A DNA stretch of 64,000 nt from Globodera rostochiensis. Lineage: Eukaryota; Nematoda; Chromadorea; Rhabditida; Heteroderidae. The stretch covers positions 3,057,794 to 3,121,793 of the forward strand of contig JAEVLN010000008.1 of assembly GCA_018350325.1 (NCBI GenBank). The letters run 5' to 3'. Position numbers and translations under genes: made by a program. The notes under the pieces are model-generated. The model had not been told where the DNA came from. It searched no databases and saw only the letters and a list, made by a program, of their open reading frames with translations. Shown here piece by piece: positions 1 through 12,200 of this stretch (position 1 is its first letter; every line of letters begins with the position of its first letter).

Positions 1-494
1 AAATGATATTATAGGGACAGAAAAAATAATGAGATTAGTCAAAATCCGTTATTATCGGGGATATGTTTGTTAAATATCTACGCGTCGAACCCCAAAAACG
101 TTTTTTATTATTTTTGTTATATGTCCGCGGTCGCATCAAAAACTTTCCGTTGCTGGGTTTGACTAGAAGAGAGGTTTGGTGCCGCGCCGCAATCGAACGA
201 AAGTGCACATTTTCTTAAATTCGATTATGTTATGGCATTTTGTTTATCGCAGTTTTGGCATTTTGTTTATCGCAGTTTTAAAAAAATTGGCATTTTGTTT
301 TTCGCAATTTTAAATAAATTGTCATTTTGTTTTAAGCTAAATAAAAAGCTGAAAAAATTGTTTGCTCCCACCAACAAAAAATCGACCTTTTATGCTAAAT
401 TTTCTTAGCCGAATTATTACATTTTTTGAAGAGCTTGAAATTGTTTTAAAAGGCAAATTAAGCTTTTGCTTTTAGCTCTATCCGGTTTCACGAA
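1..494. other. AT-rich intergenic sequence upstream of the receptor gene
   Basis: No coding region is seen. Between about 235 and 335 the motif ggcattttgttt(a/t)tcgca recurs three to four times, spaced by A/T-rich linkers, as a degenerate local tandem repeat. The rest is AT-rich and may hold the promoter of the gene starting at 495, but no clear TATA box was identified. Confidence 0.6.
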
Positions 495-3105
495 ATGTGC
501 GATCGCAGCAGCAGCAGCGAACGCAATTTTGTCCGGTCCGCTTGCCCAGCAGCTTCGTCCTCATTAACTTCATCTTCGTCTGATCACTCTCCGTCCGCTG
601 TCAACAACAATTTGCCCGGTTTCCCCGTCGGCGTCCATTCCTTGCCCATCGCCATCGGCATTTGTGCCGTGTGCGGTGACCGTGCCGATGGCCATCACTA
701 CGGCGTGCTGTCCTGTCGGGGCTGCAACGCGTTCTTTCGCCGCGCGGTCACTTTCAATTTGCAATTTCATTGCCGACGGGAAGGCCACTGCGACATCAAC
801 AAAAGTGAATATGCTTTTTGGACATGGCTTTAGCTTTTCAATTCTTAACACTGTTTTTTGGTACTCCAGTTTTTTATTAATAAAAACTGTTCAAAAAATA
901 TGCGAAAAATTTGACTTTTTTCTGTCAGATGCGCGCTGTGCATGCCGAGCTTGCCGTTTGCAAAAGTGCCAATCCGTCGGAATGGACCGGTCGGCGGTGC
1001 AGGTGCGACGTGAGATGAAAGACGTGTTGGCGTTGGGTGACGCACAGCAGAGACGGGCAGGTTCTTCAAAAATCGATGTTAAAGAAATTTTGTCAGAGAT
1101 AAATAAATAAATGTTAGGCAACTCGACAGAAATGCTTTGCCTCTCACCGCAACAGTCCGTCCCGCCGCAATTCTCCACAAATTCGCCCGTTTTGGGCAGT
1201 GCGCGAACGCTCGATTTGGTCAGCCGGCACTTTTCTTTTCGGCATTCGAATAATAAATTTTTTGCGAGGGTTTTTGGCATTTTAAAATTCCTAAAATAAT
1301 ATGACTTAGGGACAAGTTGAGGGAATTCCCCTCCCCCCCCGAATATTAACAAAAAAAAAAAAAGCAGAAAACGGCACTCGGTGCCGCCCGGATTGTTTTC
1401 TTTTTGTTGCCTTTCGGTTGCCCCCCCCTCCTAAAATACTTTTCTGGCTACGTCCCTAAATAAAATTCTATTAAAAATTAAAAAAAAAAAAACATTTTTT
1501 AATGAATGCGAAGTCCCTCCTCCATTTGAGCTGCCCGTTCGCTCGCGTCTGCTCGGCTCCGTGACGACTGTCAGCAGTCCGTTGGCAATGCATTCGCTCG
1601 ACCGTCTCATCGAATGGTATTTTTGTCAGCGCTATCGGCGCCAAACGATGCTCTGTCAGAAGGCGGATGAAATTCTGAGGCTTATCGGTGGCGGAGGGCA
1701 GGCGATGACGGGGGGAAATGTGGGGAAACCGGGGGGAAGGGGTCCCTCTGGAAGCTTTCAACTTTTGGTAAAGCCGGACGGTTTCTGAACCTGTTTTTGC
1801 AAGCCGAACTTTTAAACAAACGCACATTTGTCATTTTTGGACTCGCATTTTTCCAAGTTTCAGTCCGCCGCCATTCCGTCAATGGAATGCCCACGTGTCG
1901 CGACGGTGGACGACATTTGTCAAGTGCACAGAGTGGAGACGGTGCTGATGTTTGAGTGGGTGGTCCAGTTGGAGGAGTTCGCGCTGATTGACCCGGCGGA
2001 CAAGGTGATGAACGGATGGATTTTCTCGAATTTCCAAAATTCTGGGCCATCTCTCCCACCCCACCCCGAATCACGGGAAATACCGCCGCTAACGGCCCGC
2101 CATTTCAGATTCGTCTTCTGCGTGCATTTGCCCCACGCTATTTGCTGCTCGACTTTCTCCTTCACTCGCTCGAATGCCATTCCGTTGACCGTCTTTTGCT
2201 GCCTAACGGTGCCGCCCTTGTGGGCCAACTGAACCACAACAACCACAACCCTTTTGCGTACATTGGACACATCGATGGCGGCGGCGGTGGTGGTGTTCAT
2301 GACAGTGACCGAACGATGGAAATGTTAGCTGGAAAATGGAACAAAAATTTGATGGAAATAATTCTCTTTTTTTCTCGAAAAAATTTATGACGGTTTTTCC
2401 AGGCTGTCCATGGATGGCGAGGCGATGGTGAGGACACTGCTCATCCCTTTGGCCGATGCTGGGGTCACTTTCGGTTGGATTTTTTGAATGGTTTTTTAGT
2501 TTTTCTTAATTTTAGGTGAACTGATGGCCCTCCGTCTGTTGCTCTTCTGGGACTGCTCCGTCCCTTTGGAATGTGTTGGCAGCAGAGACCTTGTGCGGCA
2601 GGCGGCGGAGCGGACGCGCAGTGAGTTGGCCGGATGGTTGGAGCAGTACTCCGTCCGCGGAGAAGGAAAGGTGGACGGACAAGACAGTTTTTTGAATTTG
2701 TTTCATTTGACCCTGAAACATATCACTGGAAAAAAAGGGAAAATTTTGAAATTGGAAAATAAAAAACGGAAAAAATTCGTCCATTTCTTTCTGCCAGCAG
2801 AAAAGATCTGTAAACTTTACTAAGAGTTTTTCGGATTTCATTAATTGGCATGTCGAGGTTTTAATCTTTTTTTTCTTTAAATTTTGATATTTACACAAAA
2901 TGATCGGACCGATTGGAATTGTCAGGTGGACACACTTTTGGCCATGACGCCAACGCTGTGCGCGTTTGCCGCCAAGTTCGCCAGCATTTGCGGGACGATC
3001 GGCGAGTTCAACATTATGCCCGGATTGCAATTTATGGCGGATTTGTTGGACGAGGGGACAGTGAACGGAATTGTTGAAGGAAACTTTCTAAAAAATTTTA
3101 TTTGA
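495..3105 (+). CDS. nuclear hormone receptor (zinc-finger DNA-binding domain plus ligand-binding domain)
   Basis: Multi-exon gene for a ligand-type transcription factor. Exon 1 starts at the ATG at 495 and carries the first C4 zinc finger (CAVCGDRADGHHYGVLSCRG) and a P-box reading CRGCNAFFRR. It ends at a GT donor near 805. The next exon, from about 929, completes the second zinc finger with CACRACRLQKC and the CQSVGM turn. Further exons (about 1561-1690, 1860-2010, 2105-2280, 2400-2460, 2515-2670, 2925-3105) encode a helical ligand-binding-like domain, including a helix reading VLMFEWVVQLEEFALIDPAD. The N-terminal 45 residues are rich in Ser. It resembles the expanded nematode NHR family, so no orthologue is assigned. 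The exon ends between 1100 and 1560 are uncertain. The next gene starts 270 bp downstream on the same strand. Confidence 0.9.
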
Positions 3106-3375
3106 TATTTTTACTTTATGAATGATGTCGTCGATGATTGAGATTTACACTTTTTATTGTCACATTTTGTTTGCCATACTAATAATTGCTCAACCGAAAT
3201 GGAAAATTACGATAAATTGATAAATATGATTTATTTGGTGCTATAAAATGGTAAAATTGTTTGATTCGTCCAAATATCGCTGCCCATCCGTCTCTGACCG
3301 ATCGTTGATTTTTCGTCATACCAAAAAATTTGATTAAGCACAACACAAGAAGCGATCATTAGAGCATATTGATTG

Positions 3376-5773
3376 ATGAAGGTCGAACTCAACCAGAGGG
3401 TGGTCCTCAACGGGTCCAAGGGCGTCGTTCGCTATTTGGGACACGTCGACGGCACTTCGGGCGAATGGGCGGGCATCGATTGGGACGACACGAGTCGGGG
3501 CAAACATGACGGAAGTTTGGAGGACGGCCGGCGCTACTTCACCGCCTCGTGAGCAAATTGAATTTGGTTCAATTTTTATTGTTTCAGTTCCCCCTCCTCC
3601 GCCTCTTTCGTCCGCGAGCATTGCCTGCACACCGGCGTCGAACTGTTCGGGGCAATTCAGGCCAAATACGCTCCAGTTGCTGCTGACGAAGACGGCGACG
3701 ACGACGAGGTTGTCGAGCAGTGTGACGTGGCCGCCACCACCGCCGAATGTACTCGCGGCGGGGGTAAAGGGCGCTGGCAGTTGGTGAACATGGACAAAAT
3801 CCGACGCAAGCAGCGCGACGTTTTCCGTCTGCGGTGCATTGTGCTGAGGTGAGCGGTTGGGGACGGACAGAAAGTCGTGGCCAAACAAACAAAAAATAGG
3901 GGGGGGGGGTAATAATTTTGAACTTTTAATTTATGTATTTTCCATTCCATTTTTTTGTTTCGTTCTGTTTAGTTGGTCCAATGTGTCCCATTTTGACGCG
4001 TCCAAAGTCGGCAATCGGACATTTAACGAATGCGTCGAATTGGACCTTACCGAAACGCTGGTGGGCAAATGGACACAAATTTGTCAGATTTTGACAAACT
4101 TTTCGGCACTGCGCGTTTTCCATTTGAGGTCGGTGCCATCGTCCGTTTAAAATAATTTAGTGAAAATTTCCCAATTTTCAGCGGCAATCGCATTGAACCG
4201 TTGGGGCTGGACACCGGTGAGGAGGCGGCGGCAGCGTTTGAGCAAATCAAACGCGAATTGGCGGCTTGTCGAATTACGCACCTGTCGATGAACAAATGCA
4301 GGCTGGACGAGCAAACCGTAAACACTTTTTGTTGATGGATTTTGTTTTTAACATAATCGAAAAAAGACAATAATTGTTTATTAAAATTAGTAGTCACTTT
4401 TAGAGTGCCCTTTTGACGGCACTTTTCACATGTCTCGAGGAGATTTATTTGGCCGACAACGGACTGGCCCATTACGCGCCCGTCGGCGACTGTGCCCGGC
4501 TCAGAGTCGTCGATTTGCAACACAATGCCTTCGGGGGAGGCGACGGCCGACTGCCGGCGATTTCGCGTTTGCCGAGGTCAAATTTGGATTTGGTTTCTGA
4601 TCAGCAGTGATCAATATTGTGTTGAACGCGCATTTGGTTCTGTCAAATGGTGGCACTTTCAGTTTGGAGTATTTGAATTTGTCCTCCTGTGGGCTGTCCA
4701 GACTGAACCTCGACGATGATGACGGAGGCTTTTGTGCTCTAAAAACGCTGATTCTGCAGGGCAATCCGATTTGCCGGGTCTGTTTTGGTGTGATTCATTG
4801 TCCACGACGCTCTGCTGATGTTTCAGTGGGAAGCTGTAGATGAACTCGCCCGACTGCCCGTCCTGGCCAAACTCATTCTCCGGGGCGCTCCGTTGCCGGG
4901 CGCTCGTGGGGTGGACAGTCGGGAGATGATCATCGCCAAACTGCCACAAATTGTACGTTCTCTCGTTTTATAATCCCCCTCCACCCCCAAGTCGTACCCC
5001 CCAATTTTTCAGTTGGATTTGGACCGTTGCGATGTGTCACCGGTGGCGCGTCGTTCTGCCGAATTGCTTTTTCTGAGTCGATTCGGAGTCGAGCCAATTG
5101 CACCTGAACACAGCGCAACGCTTGCGCGACTTGCAGCCATTTATGACATGCAAAACGGTAAAATCGGCAGGGGCGTGGTAAAGAATTTAAAGATTTTTGA
5201 AAAATTTATATTTTATAAAATTGTTTCCCCAATTAAGACATGCAAAACGGTCTCCACCAACAGTGCCCCTCAAGCGGCGCTGCTGTACCCCCCGCAGCGA
5301 CGGCTTCCACCATTTACTCCAAAAGGGTCCGGCTTGAACATGCGGGTCGTAGCAAGGAGCGCAGCCTGTCCCTGGCATTGCCCATACACAAAATTGTTGG
5401 GTTGGGTGCCCGATTGTTAGGGTTCGACCCGGACGCACTTAAAGGTGGACGATTGGACAGAGACTCTCTAAACCGAAAAGATTCCATTTTTTGGAAGTGA
5501 AATTTGGCATTTCAGCAAGTTTTGGGACTTTTTGCTTTCAATTGCTGACACCCAAAAATTGGTACTTTAAGTTAGAAAATCATGAAGGTTCGCAAAAAAA
5601 TGATAGAATTTCCATAAAATGCAAAAGTTTGGCATTTTTTTTTTGTTTATTTTTCAGGTGTTGAACTTCGACGAGCAGATCCCGCATATCCTGCTGAATT
5701 GCTGTGCCGTACAATGGACAATCTGTTGCGACAGTTCGACATCGACGACGGGGACGTTCTCGTCTTTGTTTAA
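3376..5773 (+). CDS. tubulin-folding cofactor E (TBCE-like)
   Basis: Chaperone of the tubulin-folding pathway that handles alpha-tubulin. The ATG at 3376 opens a CAP-Gly domain containing GVVRYLGHVDGTSGEWAGID and the GKHDG signature. An acidic linker (DEDGDDDEVVEQ) follows, and then leucine-rich repeats encoded by exons at about 3972-4132, 4181-4318, 4404-4576, 4660-4779 and 4826-4951. The C-terminal ubiquitin-like part is read from exons at about 5012-5157 and 5240-5442 (RSLSLALPIHKIVGLGARLL) and a last exon at 5658-5773 ending DIDDGDVLVFV before TAA. The CAP-Gly, LRR and Ubl order is the full TBCE architecture, so the gene looks intact. The acidic insert between the CAP-Gly and LRR parts may be lineage-specific. 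Exon edges were placed by eye. Confidence 0.9.
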
Positions 5774-6196
5774 CAAAGAATGTTTTTGAACGAAAGTGAT
5801 GCTCACAAAAAATGTTCTCCCGGTCCCAAAACGGTTCAAGAACCGCAACTGCGGAACCGTAAAAATGTCTGAGAATCAATTTTTTGTAGAAAAAGCCCGG
5901 AATTTATAAAAATAAATATTTTGGAGAATATTTATTAAACTCGCCCTATTGGGAATTTTGAAATAAATTGGGCACAGAGGCCATTACTTTAATGTAAAAT
6001 TGGGGTCCAATTTTTGATAGAAAAAGCCCGGAATTTATAAAAATGATATTTTGGAGAATAGGGCAACATCTTGTTCTGCTTCAACGCATTCCTCGAGTTA
6101 ATATAATTAAAACTTTCATCGATTTTTGCATAATCCATAGACAATAAATAAATATAATAAACATGTCAATATTGTATATCAATGAATCAATCAAAA
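5774..6196. repeat. intergenic region with a ~50-bp direct repeat
   Basis: The segment at about 5880-5935 is repeated at about 6010-6062: both contain agaaaaagcccggaatttat followed by an A/T-rich tail and attttggagaata. The two copies are direct and about 130 bp apart. The interval separates the convergent 3' ends of the cofactor E gene and the minus-strand zinc-knuckle gene. Nothing else was recognised. Confidence 0.7.
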
Positions 6197-8682
6197 TCAA
6201 TATGAGTCTGTTTCCGCCCCCTCATTCTGTTGCGGCTCCTCACCTTCATTTTTGGTGTCCGTCGCCTCAACCAGCCCCGCCGGCGGCTCATCGTCCTCCA
6301 AATCGAGCAGAGCGCCGTGCTCCCCGTAATATTCGTCCTCCTCCATAATGCGCTTCAGCCGACGTCCGTCGCCGGCCCCTTCGCCGTCTGAACAGTCGTA
6401 GTAACTTGACGAATCGGAGTCGAACTCCACGCAACCGTCCACCTAAATAAATACCAAAAGTTATAAGAAAACAGTCCACGAAAAAGACCGGGAATTCCCA
6501 GTCCAGAACGGGACCGAATTGCAAAAAATGTGAACGGCATTTTATTTCATTATTAGAAAAGGCAGTTTTTAGAGAATCGACCGATCCCATTGTTTTTGAG
6601 TTTCAGAAATTTAATTGTTCACGGCTAACCAATGCTCGCTCACCTTGACCGAGACGGTCTCCAATTCATCTTCTCCATCCCCCTTCTCCGGCTGCAAATG
6701 CTCGTCCTTCGTGTCCACCTCGTCCATGTTCAGTTTCTGGACCAGCTTCTCAAGGCCCTCTGTCCCCTCCGTCTTCGCTGGTGCCGTCTCTTCCGATGCC
6801 GTCGCTGACGACGTCACAATTGTCTTCGACTGTCCCCCAACCTCCTCCCCACAACTGCCGTTGTCCTCCTCCGGCGTCTCCACCACTTCTTCGTCATCCT
6901 CTTCCTCTGAACTCTCCGATCGCGGGTTCACCACCACCGGCGACGTAGCGGCAGGAGAGCCCCCAACACTGTTCGATGACAAAAGTTTGGCTGAAAAATA
7001 AGAAATTTTAACACAAATCCCCATTACTCCCATCAGATGGTGCCAATTTCGCATGTTTCGGTCACCAAATTTGGTTTTGGATGTAAATGCCGGTGCCATC
7101 CCCGTCCCGGACCAATCAGTGCCTCTCACATCGAAGCTGCACTTGCGCCTTCACTGTAGACACGGGCACCGGCAAGGGCACTACCACCAGCGGCTTCTTG
7201 TTGCCCGCGGTTGTAGCCTTCTTGCGTTGATGCTGCTCTTGTTGTCCATCACTGACTAAGCCGGCGGCGGCGACGACGTCTTTGAGCGGTTGCTGTTGTT
7301 TCTGTTGTCGATGATGTTCATCTCCCGTGCCCTCCTCGTCCTTCTGCTCCTCTTTCCCACCGTCTTTTCCTCGCTCCTCCTCCGCATTCTTCTCTTCTTC
7401 ATTCACATCATTTTCCTTCTCTTCATCGTCCTCACCCGTCTCCACGTCATCATCCTCCGATTGTCCACCCTCGTACGGCTTGGTAAACACGTCAAAACTG
7501 CTGTTTTCGTTGGGCGATACGGTGACGGCTGAAACGACGCCAACGCCGCCCGACCGCTCCTGAGAGGTGGTACGACGGAAAGTGTAGTTGACCACGCGTG
7601 GCACTAAACACACCGGAGGTGTCGTCGAATTGTCACTTACCCCAATTGTAAGCCAGGCCAAGGGCTTGAAAAAAAGAGGACCCAAGCGCACTTTTTGTGC
7701 AATTGTACCAAAATTTTCAAAATTTACACCGGTTGTAATAAAAATGTCAAAAACAAAACAATTTTCCATTTTCTCATCATAATTTATGAGTTTAAAAAGT
7801 CAAGGCTTAAAATAATGTAATGGTTTTTTTGTCAAAAAATTTCCGATTTGAATGCCTATCGAAGTATTTGTCAGCAGAACCAACCGCTTTGCGCTGCCTT
7901 CTTTTTGGCCTCCACGTGCATTCTCTTCTCACAGTCCGCCAACATGTGGCCCTCGTTTTTGCAGTAAAAGCAGACAACTTAAACGGGGGAAGAATTAAAT
8001 TATTCAAAAGAAAAATATTTGTCGAATTATGGCACAAAAATTATTCAAAAATTCTAAGACCAAATGTCTTCTTTTCTTATGGCACATTAAAGCGATAGAA
8101 TCGCCAAAAATACCAAATATCCCCGAGTTTCTGGCCTTGTCCCTGGCCTGAACAAACAATCGGGGATGGATGTGCCAGGCGGGGACCTCCCCGCTTTTCC
8201 TACTTGATCAGATCTGTCGGATTTAACTCACAAAAAATTTTCAGTTTTGGAGTTTTCTCTCATCTTCTAAAGCCCAAAATTTCGGGATTTTTAGGTGGAA
8301 AATGTCGAGAATGGGCAGTCACCCGTTGAGCAGTTCGACCTTTTATTTACAAACAAAGAAAGAATGAATGAAAACCTGGTTGTTTCCTGGCAACAATGTG
8401 ATGATGTTCCTTCTGATTATGATGGACTATTAGCGGCGGATGTTGTTGCTGGAGTCGTTCCGCCGGCTGTTTCTCCAGACTCTCCTTCGACTCCTCCTTC
8501 TTCGTCTGCTCGTCCTTTTGGATGTCCTTCTTCGTCTGCTCGTCCTTTTGGATGTCCTTCTTCGGCTGCTCGTCCTTTTGGATGATGGCCATCATCTGCT
8601 GACTTTCGTTGATGCCAATTTGATTGCTGATGTTGGGCCGCTTCTTCGGCACAAAACCACCGCCTCTGCCGCGTCCGGACAT
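6197..8682 (-). CDS. acidic CCHC zinc-knuckle protein of unknown function
   Basis: Read on the minus strand from the ATG at 8682. The N-terminus begins MSGRGRGGGFVPKKRPNISN, a Gly/Arg-rich basic start. A near-perfect three-fold repeat of nine residues (QKDEQTKKDI type, 27 bp at about 8505-8585) follows. An exon at about 7880-7975 carries a single zinc knuckle CFYCKNEGHMLADC, matching CX2CX4HX4C. Exons at about 7116-7600 and 6640-7000 encode long Glu/Asp/Ser/Gln-rich low-complexity tracts, and the last exon (6197-6442) ends EEPQQNEGAETDSY. A zinc knuckle plus basic and acidic tails suggests nucleic-acid binding, but no family was recognised. Several junctions are tentative because low-complexity sequence hides frame signals. 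Confidence 0.7.
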
Positions 8683-9261
8683 TGTGATAGAAATTGGCAA
8701 ATTTTGGTTGAAAAATATGGAAAAATCTGGGCAATTTGAAAAAAGGAAAGAAGGCACTTCTTTATTGAGCTGAATATTTGGTTTCACCAATTTAAAGAGA
8801 AATCATCGGGTGATTGTAAAGCCGTGGCCATTTTGTGGTTGGGAAGAGGAGAACTAACAAATTTGATTTTATGATAAATATAAGTAAAATAATAAAAAAA
8901 ACAGTAAATTGAATGGATTTGCGTACGCGTTTTTAAAAGAAATTTAAATTAGAGACCGGAATTTTGAAAAAGCCGAGCCAAGTAGCCGGTACTTGCAGCA
9001 TTTTAGTTGGTTTTTCTTGTCCGTCAATTTGCCCTCTTTTTTTGTTTGACTTTTTTAAACATTTTGCCAAATTGTTTAAAAGGCACTGACAAATGAAACA
9101 AAAAAAAAGAAACAAAGGTAAAGCCCCCGCACTGTTGCCTTCCCTTTTCTTTTTTCAAGTACAGACCGGCTTAAATTCAATTGGGGGACAGCGACTAAGA
9201 TTTGAAAACACTCAAAATTCAGTTAATCTATTTACATTTTAGGCGTTTATATTCGACCAAA
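8683..9261. other. divergent intergenic region
   Basis: AT-rich interval between the minus-strand zinc-knuckle gene and plus-strand RAD50, presumably containing both promoters. A T-rich acceptor-like site (cattttag near 9242) lies about 20 bp before the RAD50 ATG and could serve as a trans-splice acceptor. No coding sequence was recognised. Confidence 0.55.
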
Positions 9262-12200
9262 ATGGTCCAATTCGTCGGGTTGAAAATTGCGGGGGTCCGG
9301 AGCATCGGGGACACGCCGCAGTGCATTAATTTTCTGACCCCTCTGACAATTATCCAGGGACTCAATGGGACGGGAAAAACGGTACCCCCCCCCCTTTTCC
9401 TCTGTTTGGTAATTGTTCTGCATTTTGCATTTAGACGATAATTGAGGCATTGAACTACGTCACTACGGGTGCTTTGCCGGCCGGCAAAATGCAAACATTT
9501 ATTCACAATGCACAGGTAAATGCCACAGTCCAGCACTCTCGTTGTTGGTGGGTTATCTGCCCGCAATAGCAAAATTTTAAATTTAAGTGAGTTAAAAATG
9601 GAAACATTTTTGCGAAAAAATTCCGTCGGATTTCCATTTTCCCAAAAATCTATACAAAAAAATTACTACACTTCTTGGAAGTTTCAAATACTGCTTAAAA
9701 AGAATTCAAGATTTTTCGGCCGAATGAAGAAAGTTGTTCAGATTGCCAACACAAGTCGAGTGGACGCTCTCGTGCAGCTCGACTTTCGGGACATCAAAGG
9801 GAACAAATGCACCGCGACAAAACGAATGAACGCGAGCACAAGTCACACTGTGCGTTCCGTTCAGTTTTATGCCAATGCCAAAACTTCCGTTGTTTCATGC
9901 AATTGCTTCCCCTTCCAGAAAAGGAAGCAATTTTATGCAAATTATTCCCCGTTACTCCCAAAAAAATAGAAACTGAAATTTTGAGTTGCGCATCGTCGTC
10001 CGAACTCTGTCAATTGCTTGATCGACGTTTGTCTTTTTCAGGGCAAGTTGTCCACAAAGTCGGATGAGTTTACGCTGAAAATTGTGGACAAATTCGGCAA
10101 CCTAAAGAGCATTTCGTCCAAAATTTGCGACTTCAACAAGGAGGTTTGTCCAAGTTGGGAGGGGTGGGGGCTTGAATTTTCGGCATTTTTTTAAGATGTT
10201 GAACCTTCTCGGCGTGCCGAAAGCCGTTTTGGAGCATGTGCTGTTTTGTCACCAGGAGGAGGCCAATTGGTGAGGCGAGTGAAATGATTGGAGTCCAACG
10301 CCGGGGCGGACGCCTCGGAAATCCGCCAAAAATTAAACTCCAAACTTTTAAGGCCTTTGTCCGAGCCGAAAGAGTTGAAAGTGCGCTTTGATGCGATCTT
10401 CGAGGTGACCAAATACGTCAAAGCGTTGGACAACATCAAAAAAACCATCAAAGAATTGGTGGGGAAAAAATTTATGCAAAATTTTTTCTTAATTTTGAAA
10501 AATTGCCCCTAAATGAATTTTTTTCCCCCAAAATTTCAGGGAGTGCAAATTCAGCTGATCGACAAGGAATTACCGCACTTGGAAAATAACACGAGGGCAC
10601 GCGCTGACGTCGGTTTTTTTTTATTTATTTATATTTTTTTGTGTCAAATTCGGAATTTTTTCTTCACATTTTCAGCTTCGTCTCCGCTACGACGAGACAT
10701 TGACAGCACTGAAGCACAACCGAAAGTCCATTGAGCAGAAGTTGAAGGAGGAACGGGAAACAGTGGACAAAGAGTTGCTCATCATCCGCAAACAGCTCGA
10801 AATGGCGGTGAAGTGCAACCACGAATTTGGTTGGTTGACATTTAGTTATGCAATATTTGGCTAAACAATTATAGCAGAAGAAATCCTCGAAAGTTTTTAA
10901 AATAATTTTTGAATGATTTTTTAGATGTCATCCAGGGCCAAATAAATGCGCAAACGCGTTTCCTGGACGGAATGCCCCCGTTGACGTACAAAGACTCGCG
11001 GGAGCAGCTCCAACAGTCGATCGATGAGGTGAGTTTATTCATGGTTTAATCCATGTTTAATGTTTCTGTTCCAAAAAGATCCTACATAAAAACTCCTTTT
11101 TTAAATTTGTTACAATTTAAAAATTGTGAATAATTTTTGTAGCTGAAACGTTCTGCCTCCGTTCGGGAGGCGGACGAGCTTCGCGCGTCCGTTGTGCGCC
11201 AAGTGCAAAGCATCGCCTTCGAGATGAACCAGTGCAAGAAGCTCGAGGAGGCCTACCGGACCAAGCAGATGCAGCACGAGTCCAGACTGATGGTGGGGTG
11301 GAGGATTACTTATTGTATATTTGGGGGGGGGGGGGGGTATGGGAATGATCATTTTGTAGAAAAACGGCTGGTTTTGATTTTTCGATCATTCTGTTTTCAG
11401 ATGATCGAAAATCGTGAAAGCGAATACTCCACCCTTTTGGAGCAGTACGCCCGCAAATACGACGTTACGGGTGTGACTAAAATATTAGCACAATTTTATA
11501 ACGCAAAATTTTTTTTGCGATTTTAAGCTGGACCAAATTTTGTTGAACAATTGCGCGAAAAAGTGCAGAACATCGAGGAGAAACGAACATATTTTGTGGT
11601 GATTTTAAATTTAAGCATTTAAATTTGTTTTTGTCAAAATTTAAAATCTCTTCTTTTCTGTTATTGTTTGTTCACAGGCAGATACCGATGGACAGCAGAA
11701 ACAGTTGGCCGAACACATTGAAAAGCTTCGGTTCAACATGGCACAGCTGAACAGCAACAGCACCACGAAGAGGCAGGAATGTGCCAAACTGTCCCAAGCC
11801 ATCGCCTCGGCGGAGAGGGAACTGCGCTCGCTGGGCCCAACCACGCAAATGTGTGACAAAAAACGGCAGAAATAATTACAAAAATCGGGTCAAATTTGGC
11901 TTTTTCCTTTTTCTAGCGTTGACAAGCTGACCCAGGACATTGTGAAGTGGGAGTCGCAGTTGAAGCAGCTCAGCGACTTCTCTCTGTTGGACGACGTGTG
12001 GCAAAGTCTGCAGGGCCTCCAGGCATGCAAGCATGTTTCATAAAATGGATTATTGTTTGATTGAAGACGGATCTGAACACACTGCGCATGGACATGATGG
12101 AGCTGGCCAGCAGTGGCGGAGATGAGGGCGTGGTAGGCAAGGCGACCGCACTGCTGGAGAAGGCAGGCGACAAGTTGGACCTGTCTATGGAGCACATTGG

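Noticed and set aside
6615..7563. Plus-strand Ser/Phe/Leu-rich open frames
   Set aside because: They are antisense to the acidic exons of the zinc-knuckle gene, where GAA/GAG-rich coding leaves the complement open.
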